DNA from: Quercus robur
Lineage: Eukaryota > Streptophyta > Magnoliopsida > Fagales > Fagaceae
DNA length: 64,000 nucleotides
Assembly: GCF_932294415.1 (NCBI RefSeq)
Contig: NC_065541.1
Location: 67,858,695-67,922,694, forward strand
Reading direction: 5' to 3'
Positions 47,433 through 57,145 of this stretch are shown here, piece by piece. The notes beneath the pieces were generated by a model. That model was not told where the DNA came from, searched no databases, and worked only from the letters and a program-made list of their open reading frames with translations. The translations under genes were made by a program, and so were the position numbers. Numbering within the stretch: position 1 is the first letter of the stretch; each line of letters opens with the position of its first letter.

Positions 47433-48446
47433 TGATAGGCCAAGAACGTATTGACCCATTGTGATGAATTAATTGATTAATTAGCTAATTTTATTAATTA
47501 ATCAAATTAACATGCAAACGCGTGGTAGCACAAACAAATCACCAATTAAACTAAGTATGTAGCGGAAAATAAATTGACACAGTGATTTGTTTACGAATGG
47601 GGAAAACCTATACGGGAAAAACCCCACCAGGTGATTTTAAAGTCACCATTCCCGAGAATCCACTATTATCAAAACAAGCGGTCACAAGTAAAAGAATTCC
47701 AGTACCTTATACCAACTTACAGTTGAACCCTTATCCCAATACCCAATTGGACTTGTTCTGTTGTGGCAATCTCTCTTTTTCAATGCACGGCTCCCAGTAC
47801 GTGACTAACCAATTGTGCGGATCCCAGTACGCAACTTGATCACCAACTTGAGAAGGATGTTGACTGCAAAGTTCTTCAGTTCATCTAGACAATGAAGATT
47901 ATGAAGTTGCTTGGTCACAAAACCCTACGGTGTACAAACATAGTAGCTTCTTTAATAGAAAGATGAACTAGGACAAATTCTGTCTCCGGTCACAATTTGC
48001 ATGAACAAGACTTTGCTTCACACTTGTGCAACTTGTGTCACCTTTGACGGCCCTTAAAATAATCCTTATATATGTCTAGGGTTGTGAGAAAAGAAAGCCC
48101 AAACATATATCCACGGATTGGATGAAAATAGAATTGAAAAATTTGTTTTACATAAACCTCGACAGATACCTATTTGTCGAGCAGCTGTCGAGCCACGGGA
48201 TTCAGATAGCTCTCTATGCCTCGATAGATGCTAGCTGTCAAGCTTTAATGAGCAACACTTTCACATTTGTTTCTTGGAAAGACTTACATGGTTTTAACAC
48301 TTGAACTTGAAACCTTGTTTCTTGAAGCATTAAACCCATTCTAGATCTACCCAAATACAAGTAAAGTGCGTTTTGTCAAGGGATTAGCCAATTACATAAA
48401 AATAGTGACATATGTTCCTAACATGTGAATCACATATGTCCTAACA
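47433..48446 (+). mobile_element. Solo LTR, family A copy 2
   Basis: Begins TGATAGG, ends CCTAACA, with a perfect TSD AGCAG at 47428-47432 and 48447-48451. Shares with 36201-37206 the blocks TTAATTGATTAATTAGC, CAGTGATTTGTTTACGAATG, GGACTTGTTCTG, AATGCACGGCTCCCAGTAC and CATATGTTCCTAACATGTG. 1014 bp. Lies in what was an intron of the kinase gene. Confidence 0.93.
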
Positions 48447-48451
48447 AGCAG

Positions 48452-49320
48452 ATTCATGAGTTGTTTACTTGTGTCTTCAAAATAGATCTTCATTTCATCT
48501 TGGACATTAAGAAACTTTACAAAACAATTACATTAAAATGTGTTTTGACTCAGATTTCTCAACACAAACCTTTTAACAGTTATGATGTGCATTTTTTCTT
48601 TTTTGAAACATATAGTATTAAGGAGTTTCAAATCTTCCTCCATTGTCATTGATGAAAATCTGAAATGCAAACTTTTCGACTAGGCAGTTGCTACAGTAAG
48701 TATATAAATACCCGCAAGTTTATTTTTTATTTGATATGATACTTTTTTTCTTCTTTGTGAAATTGATTATAAAACATATGATTAATGTTGGAGAGAGAAA
48801 TTAATAACACTTTTATTATACATAAATCATGACATGTCACCTCCTCAGTGGTTGTAAAACAATATATAAAAATAAAATAAAAATCCTATTAATTTTCAGA
48901 ATTTGAGGAATATCAAGGTTAAGATTTTATTTTATATGTCTAACAATGTGTCACGTCATTTAAAATTATGGATCTATTTCTAATAGAGAGAATAGGTCAA
49001 GGACAATCCACTCTTACCCCTTCTATTTGTAGGTGCCCACCCCAACCAACTTCTTAATTTAGAATGACTACAAATGTTTTTTTAATTTTTAGTATGATAA
49101 AATTCAACCTCTTTTTTTTTATTGTCTATTGGTATAGCTTAAATGAATGCACCTTATAATTTTTACTTTATATGTATTTTATATTGAGAAACTTCAACCA
49201 AGATCCACATAACAAATATTGTACACTCATTATCCTTAAACTAAATATTGTGCTCAATAAGCTTGGGCAAATTTATAACTGAAACTAATACATCTTCTAC
49301 ATGTGTGAAATAGTTTGTAG
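48452..49320. other. Probable intron sequence of the broken kinase gene
   Basis: AT-rich with no recognisable exon. I looked for the HRD and DFG segments expected between 38268 and 49321 and did not find them. Confidence 0.4.
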
Positions 49321-50791
49321 AGATAGAGATGCAAAACAGTACTCCAAGTGCTGGACAACTTGTGTAAGGTTGAATTTATTCAACCATCTAATTGGCTTTA
49401 TTCCGTGCCAAATTTGCTTGTAATTCAGCATTTAGTAACCCTATATTTAGGTGGGATTGTTGTAAGGGTAGTGAGTGAGATAGTGTGAAGATTGCTCAAG
49501 AGTGTGCAAGAAAACAGAGTGTCGCGGCTGGGACTCGCGGGTGGACTCGCGGCTTCAACCCGCCAGAAGATGCACACGTGCCAAGCATGCTGGAAGATGA
49601 ACAGTCATGCTAGCTGGAGCACTACAGAAAAAAACAGGACAACTGGCCATACGGTTAACTCGCGACTGGATCTCGCGACTTGGTCAAGCCGCGAGGTCAA
49701 GCCGCGAGCCACCCCTGTTTTGGAAAAACCTGACGTTTCGCATTCCTCTTCACTCCAGTATAAATACCCTTTTAACCCACGATTGAAAGAGAGCCTCCAA
49801 AGAGAATTTTGAGAGAGAAACCCTAGAGAAAAACAAGATTGATTCATCCACAATCTTCACCTAAGAGACTCTTCAAATTCCTCTACTCTCTTCCTCTCCA
49901 TTGATACATCCTTGAGAGGTTCTTGGCCAAATCCTTTTCTCACCATACCCATATCTGTGAGAAGATTTATTTGGTGCTTTGGGAAGCAGTTAGGAAGGAA
50001 CCAATCTACATTGGTTGATGCTATGGTCAAGTAGCGGAATCCGGAAAGCTAGAAAAGAAAAAGGTTCGGCGCAACCTCGTTGGAGCAAGAAGCTTGGAGG
50101 GCTTAGGTACACTGGGTAGATTAGGCTTGGAGGGTCTATTGCTGTCCTTGTATCCCAACTACATTTTCTAGTGGATTATTGACCGCTTGGAGGGCGGCGG
50201 AGAGGTTTTTCGCCGAGGTCTTCGGTTTCCTCTTCGATAACACATCGTGTGTTGTCCTTGTGTTTGCATCTCTCTTCCCTTTATCTTTGCCTTTTATTTT
50301 CTGCTGTGGATGTGATTTATAATTGGCTTAGATTGATTTCCAATTCTGTTTATAGCTTATGTTCATTTTCCGCACACTAGTTGTTTGTCATAAAGCTTGA
50401 ATTGGTTATTTTGTATTTGGGGGTCTAAACGTTCAAGGGTGTTTATACACGTTTTTGAACTTTCAACTTGATTGGAGTTTCATGGGCTATACGACTCCAG
50501 AAGTTGATCCTCATAATAAGATCAAATCCATGGACAACCGGCAAGCCCGCTTTCGATGTTAACAGGCCTAAGAATGAGAGGAATCTAGTGGAGTGGATCA
50601 AATCTTCTGTGTCTGGAGACGAAACCAAGCCGGCACAGATTATGGACCCCAACCTTATAGGCACATCTGGGTGTATAAAATCTGCTATGAGAGTTTTGAC
50701 ATTGTCTAGCAAGTGCATAGAGGAAGACCCAAAAAAGTGTCCCAGCATGAGTCAAGTTCTTAAGGAGAATGCTCCAATTGTGGAAGAATAA
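49321..50791 (+). pseudogene. Receptor-like kinase, activation segment and C-lobe (rest of the broken gene)
   Basis: 49321-49357 reads EMQNSTPSAGQ and continues in frame after the solo LTR at 50466 (LDWSFMGYTTPEVD), the activation segment through the APE-like TPE. After KIKSMD the frame shifts and the usual helix F block (normally a DVYSFG-type motif) is missing. The frame then resumes at 50537 with TGKPAFDVNRPKNERNLVEW and ends at TAA 50789-50791 after the RCxxxxP-like KCIEEDPKKCPSMSQVL. This is what should follow the N-lobe at 37704-38271, with the same orientation, so I treat them as one gene. Two insertions plus a deletion make it non-functional. Confidence 0.82.
49363..50465 (+). mobile_element. 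Solo LTR inside the kinase activation-segment exon
   Basis: Starts TGTAAGGTTGAATTT and ends TTGAACTTTCA, with a perfect 5-bp TSD ACTTG at 49358-49362 and 50466-50470. The kinase reading frame is continuous if the LTR and one ACTTG are ignored. 1103 bp, with GC-richer repeats of CGCGG/CTCGCGACT in the first half. The ORF at 49492-49812 is within it and is not a host gene. Confidence 0.93.
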
Positions 50792-50794
50792 AAA

Positions 50795-52966
50795 AAAAAA
50801 AAAAGATTCTAATGAATTTGTTTTAATGGAGAGACAAGCAGAACGTGATGCTATGTTGTGTACTGGAGTTGCAGATGTAATAGTACACCTGATTGCGGCC
50901 TTACTTAGCGGATAGTCGTCATAGACTCATGACTCATGAGATGTGCAAGAGAATTTCAAACTCGTTGTATGATGCAAGTGTATGTTATTGCTTGTAACTA
51001 TACTGCTATAACTCATTGTTGTGTGATGCAAATATATGTAATTGGTTGCAACTGTTACTGCTATTGTTAATTTGGGCAGTTTAAAGCCAAAAAGGGACAT
51101 ACTAATACATATATGAAACACTATAAACTTAAAAATAAATGATACGCAGAAAACACTTGTTTCATTTGCAATGGAAAACAAACTGTGCGTTTGGATTTGA
51201 TCAATTTAATTTGTTTATCGTGTTTATTGTGTAAAAGTAAAGTTGTAATTTAGAAATATGTGATATTTTAAAGTATTTGTACATTCTGTTTTTGGTACTG
51301 CAAATTAGAGTTTGATGGGTTCAAGTAAGAAAGGTTTGGATGTTGTGTCTTTTAGGTGGATTAATTTTTTGTGGTGTTTGAGATTGGTGAGTGTATCAAG
51401 CTTAGGTTTTTTGTTGGGTTTAGAAGAGCAGAATTTCTTATGGAAAACCTAAACATGTGCATATGTTTGCTAAGAAAATGAGCCTTGTACAGGTGTTAGG
51501 TCCCTCAAGCAGGATTTCTCAATTATAACAAATTAATTCATGCAAAGCAAGAAATATTGCAGGAACCTCTTGACCAAGACCTCACAAATTAAGGTGTGTC
51601 AGGTATAGGGGAACTGGGAAGTACATGTGTAAGTGTAAGAGTAATGCTACATACACACATAAAAATTGACAATATTCTTCACACAAGTTGAGTTGGCAAG
51701 TTTTTATTGATTCTCATCTAAGCCTACACAAGTTGGCTGTCACATGTCTCAACTGTGGTATGTTTACTAAACCTGCACAAGTTGTCTATCACGTCTAACT
51801 AATTATTCTCGAATTAATATCAAGCAGGAACATTGGAAATGTCTGTTAGTATTAATCGGAAAAAGTCAGTTATGTTGATCATCTTACTAGATTGTTGTTT
51901 AACATGTTGATTGTCTTTTCTATCTGTAACTTTTTCTTCATGTCTTATCTTCTTGTTGCTGGAAAGATTATGGAAACAAACTATAATGTTAAATTAAAAA
52001 TAAACATAACATATTAAGTAAAGAAGAATAAGTAAATATTTTATAAGAATTACATCTTAATCTCAATCTACTTAACGTTGGTAGCAGGTTCAGCACTGCA
52101 AATATTCATGCTTGCAAATTGTAGCTCAAGTTGGCCAATTTTGTCAGCATCTTCATCTACAATACAATATTTTAATATAACTTAATGTACCATGAAAGCA
52201 AATCAATAAAGAATTAAAATTGTATAATTATGACTATAAAAAAAATTAAATTACTTTCAAATTCCTATAGCCAACCTTTAGTACACAACGTAGCTTTCAC
52301 ATCCTCAAATAAAAGATGTGATCGATATGGAGTAAAATTATTTTTTCCCGTGCTAAAACTTGATTTAAAGGCGCAAGCTTTGGAGCCCTTTGTGGTTTGG
52401 AACTTTGGTCTGTCACGTTCCAACTTTCAACTTTCAGGTTTGTTTTATGCATTGTGGGCGTGGCTTTGGTTTTGGCTTTGGCTTTGGAGTCTTGGACAAT
52501 GGATTACAACTAAGCTAGTATTGAATGAGATTTTTTTTTTTTTTTTTTTAAATGGTTGTCTTGACAGCCTTGAGCCTTGTGTTGTCTTGTCTCTCATGTC
52601 ACTCATGTCCGTGATTTATTTGTGAGCTCTTATTGGTTGTGATGAAGGCATGAAGCTCAAACAGTCTTCAACCAAAAAAAAAAAAAAAAAAAAAAAATCA
52701 AATAGTCATTCTCTACAACAGTTTTACTTGTTTATATAATATGTTGACTATTAGTTTTGTTGCTTTGTGTTTTATGCACCTAGTATCATGACGTAGTTTA
52801 AATATTTTTTTAGCGAATTTTTTTTTAACGAGTCGGGTCACAGGTTATCTAGGTCGGGTCGGGTTAACTTGCAAAAAAAAAACGGGTCGGGTCACGGGTC
52901 AACCCGTTTTTGCTTTGGGTCAAAAAAATCGGGTTCGGGCCATGTCTAAATGGAGTATTAAGTATC
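50795..52966. other. Intergenic
   Basis: No gene supported. It contains a diverged ~55-bp tandem pair near 50966-51065 (GTATGATGCAAGTGTATGTT and GTGTGATGCAAATATATGTA), a TTTTGGCTTTGGCTTTGG run near 52470, T and A tracts, and at about 52825-52945 an ACGGGTCGGGTCACGGGTC-type stretch of the kind found at ends of plant hAT-like elements. Confidence 0.45.
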
Positions 52967-52974
52967 AACTATGA

Positions 52975-53229
52975 GTGAGTTTCAATTAACTTAACCGGTA
53001 AAGTTTTTGATAGTTGAATAAAAGATCTGAAGTTCAATTCTTGCCTACACCAAAAACTGATTAATATCTTGGTTTGATGATAAAAAGTTATGGCAGATAT
53101 AATCTACATAAATTAACGCATTGTTAGGTCCTTCTCAACCTTCTACCATAAAAGAATATGTTTAAGCTTCCAAGTAGGTTTTTTTTTTTTTTTTTTTCTT
53201 CATAAATTAAAACTCTATTAAAAAAAAAA
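52975..53229 (+). mobile_element. tRNA-derived SINE, copy 1, with TSD
   Basis: Begins GTGAGTTTCAATTAAC and has A-box-like TTAACCGGTAAAG, B-box-like GAAGTTCAATTCTTGCC, then CACCAAAAACTGATTAAT and TTGGTTTGATGAT. It ends in an A run. TSD AACTATGA at 52967-52974 and 53230-53237. About 90 bp of unrelated or expanded sequence with a T tract lies in its 3' half. Same family as 62727-62886. Confidence 0.82.
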
Positions 53230-53237
53230 AACTATGA

Positions 53238-53732
53238 AGGTCCAAAGTGCCACGTCAGCTTACGGCGGTTTCGATTTGATTCGGCGCCACTTTAAAAAAA
53301 CGAAATTCAAGAAAAGCAGGCCTAAAGAGACGACAGTCCTGCCTTTGCGAACATTCTTTCCGTTACGATTCCGCATTCGTTACGATTCCGCATTCCGTTC
53401 CTGCCTTTGCCTTTGCCTACTTCGCACGCAGTCCATTTCTCAAAAATTTTATCCTCAAGCAAACCAAAACCCAAAACCAAAAAAAAAAAAAAAAAATCTT
53501 AGCTTCGTTCGATCCCACAACTTATTCCTCTGATTCTCAGACTCACGCAGGTACGTAAAGTTTCGTACTTTGTCTCTGCTTTTACATTACTTCTACCACA
53601 AATTCCTTTATTTTTATTTAATTTATTCAATTTTTTTTAATGGGGCTTGTTTGAATTTTAAGAAAAAGTTTGGAACTTTTTGAAACTGTGGAATTTATAA
53701 GGATTAGTTTTTTTTTTTTTTTTTTGTTTTTG

Positions 53733-53763
<31 letters not shown>

Positions 53764-54296
53764 GGTTGTTGCAATTTGAGGGTGAATTTTTTTAGTTGAA
53801 TTTGTTGTCTTTGTTTTGTTTTATTTGTTAGTTTAAGTTATTGAATTTAGAGTTTGAAAGTTTGATGATAAATTAATTCAGTGGTTTTGCTTTTTGGTTC
53901 TTAATTCAGTAGTTTGATTGAAAGTTTTCACTTTTGCACATATATGAAAGTTTATATTTCAGGTATAGTTTCATATTTGTGGGTTATGCATCAAAATTTT
54001 ATAGAAATAATTTGATTGTGGATTAACTGTATTTCTCATATCTGGCATCTTTTTTTTTTTTTTTTTTTTTCCCTGTGGGTGAAGGTAATGTTATGTAGTT
54101 AGGTGTATCAGGAACTGTTACATTGAAGTTTGGCTAGTTTTGTTAATATTTGAGATTCTTTTAATTGGGTTATGCCTGTATGAAATTTTTAGTTTGGATG
54201 TTTCATTTTTTACTGTGACTAATTTATGTGTCTCACCCAGATATCAAAATCTTTTGGGCATAGAGATAAGGAAGCAACCTATAGTTATGCGTGCAA
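53238..54296 (+). promoter_or_regulatory. Promoter, 5' UTR and leader intron of the OTU gene
   Basis: Leader exon probably ends at ACTCACGCAG|GTACGTAAAG (about 53550/53551). Acceptor TCTCACCCAG at 54240 opens the exon with the start codon. Long T tracts lie at 53710-53760 and 54050-54070. An ATG at 54287 opens a short out-of-frame uORF that overlaps the main start at 54297. Confidence 0.6.
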
Positions 54297-55272
54297 ATGG
54301 CAACATATGATTATGATCCTGATGTTACTCGGTGGGGTCTCCATCATCTTACATATGATTATGATCCTGATGTTACTCGGTGGGGTCTCCATCATCTTAC
54401 ATATGATTATGATCCTGATGTTACTCGGTGGGGTCTCCATCATCTGCTAGATGTTTGCACTCTTACGAATAATGCTTCTTGTAGTGGTGTGACTCGATAT
54501 GACCAAGATTTGAGTCGAGTTGAGTTTGTTAGAGAAGGTTATTGTGAGAAGGATAATGTGGAGAATGATGAGGCTATAGCACATGCGCTTCAAGAAGAAT
54601 TTTTGCGGATTGATTGTTTAGAAGCTTCCGGAGTATCTAATGGTGGGCCAGAGCATTTGCAAGAATCGGTTCTTGCACAGAATTGTCTTGGTCCTTCGGG
54701 TAGACACTATAGTTATGGTAGTGGAAATTTTGGCGGTGGCTGCCTTTGTGATTATTGTTCATTTTGGTGTTATTTTCTGTTTTGCTTATTCGATAGATTG
54801 CGAACAAATATGTAGGGCATGCCAATGATCAGCAAGCAGCAAATGGACCTGGCATACAGATGGAGAATGCAGTTCCCTGTGGAATCATAATAGAGGAGGT
54901 GGGTGATCATAACAGAGTGGAAAATAATGTACAACCTGAAATTAAAATGTTCGCATCATGCTCTAAACCAGGAGGAGAAAAATCATCTTATGTGGATGAT
55001 TTGTTTCATATAATCGATATAGCTGATGAGTCAAGTCTTGATGGTGAAGTAGGCAAACGATTGAATCAGATGGTTCCTGTTCCTGTAAGTATAGTATCTT
55101 ATCTTCAGTTGTTCTGTTCACCTGTTTGGCAACATATATATTCAAGTTATAGATTATCATTGTCATCCTCTTCATTATTTGTGTGTGGAATCTGCTATAT
55201 ATTACAATAGGAGGATTGTATGGCTAGAAGTGGAATTGTCTGGCATGTCTTACGTTTAGTGGTTTGTCCTTT

Positions 55273-55324
<52 letters not shown>

Positions 55325-55857
55325 TATTTAGCATTTTCAAGAAAATGAAGGTTTTGTATCCAGGGTGCTTAATTAAAGTCACAGTGAGAATGGGTGTGAA
55401 TTTATTCTATTGTGGGTGTTTAGTTGCTTTGGATTTTCATACAGATGGAGAATGCAGTTCCCTGTGGAATCATAATAGAGGAGGTGGGTGATCATAATAG
55501 AGTGGAAAATGATGTACAACCTGAAATTAAAATGTTCGCATCATGCTCTAAACCAGGAGGAGAAAAACCATCTTATGTGGATGATTTGTTTCATATAATC
55601 GATATAGCTGATGAGTCTAGTCTTGATGATGAAGTAGGCAAACGATTGAATCAGATGGTTCCTGTTCCTGTAAGTATAGTATCTTATCTTCAGTTGTTCT
55701 GTTCACCTGTCTGGCAACATATATATTCAAGTTATAGATTATCATTGTCATCCTCTTCATTATTTGTGTGTGGAATCTGCTATATATTACAATAGGAGGA
55801 TTGAATGGCTAGAAGTGGAATTGTTTGGCATGTCTTATGTTTGGTGGTTTGTCCTTT

Positions 55858-55951
<94 letters not shown>

Positions 55952-56481
55952 TATTTAGCATTTTCAAGAAAATGAAGGTTTTGTATCCAGGGTGCTTAAT
56001 TAAAGTCATACTGAGAATGAGAGTGAATTTATTCTATTGTGGGTGTTTAGTTGCTTTGGATTTTCATACAGATGGAGAATGTAGTTCCCTGTGGAATCAT
56101 AATAAAGGAGGTGGGTGATCATAACAGAGTGGAAAATGATGTACAACCTGAAATTAAAATGTTCGCATCATGCTCTAAACTAGGAGGAGAAAAACCATCT
56201 TATGTGCATGATTTGTTTCATATAATCGATATAGCTGATGAGTCTAGTCTTGATGGTGAAGTAGGCAAACGATTGAATCAGATGGTTCCTGTTCCTGTAA
56301 GTATAGTATCTTATCTTCATTTGTTCTGTTCACCTGTCTGGCAACATATATATTCAAGTTATAGATTATCATTGTCATCATCTTCATTATTTGTGTGTGG
56401 AATCTGCTATATATTACAATAGGAGGATTGAATGGCTAGAAGTGGAATTGTCTGGCATGTCTTACGGTTAGTGGTTTGTCC

Positions 56482-56524
<43 letters not shown>

Positions 56525-57057
56525 TATTTAGCATTTTCAAGAAAATGAAGGTTTTGTATCCAGGGTTCTTAATTAAAGTCACAGTGAGAATGGGTGTGAA
56601 TTTATTCTATTGTGGGTGTTTATTTGCTTTGGATTTTCATACAGATGGAGAAGGCAGTTCCCTGTGGAATCAAAATAGAGGAGGTGGGTGATCATAACAG
56701 AGTGGAAAATGATGTACAACCTGAAATTAAAATGTTTGCATCATGCTCTAAACCAGGAGGAGAAAAACCATCTTATGTGCGTGATTTGTTTCATATAATC
56801 GATATAGCTGATGAGTCCAGTCTTGATGGTGAAGTAGGCAAACGATTGAATCAGATGGTTCCTGTTCCTGTAAGTATAGTATCTTATCTTTAGTTGTTCT
56901 GTTCACCTGTTTGGCAACATATATATTCAAGTTATAGATTATCATTGTCATCATCTTCATTATTTGTGTGTGGAATCTGCTATATATTACAATAGGAGGA
57001 TTGAATGGCTAGAAGTGGAATTGTCTGGCATGTCTTACGTTTAGTGGTTTGCCCTTT

Positions 57058-57145
<88 letters not shown>

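Noticed and set aside
36201..48446. A single 12-kb LTR retrotransposon with LTRs at 36201 and 47433
   Set aside because: Each LTR has its own different TSD, and the interior is satellite, kinase exons and a Helitron, not gag-pol.
49492..49853. 106-aa plus-strand and 82-aa minus-strand ORFs
   Set aside because: Both fall inside the solo LTR with ACTTG duplications.
55764..55958. ORF with RERERERE run
   Set aside because: Translation of a (GA)n microsatellite.
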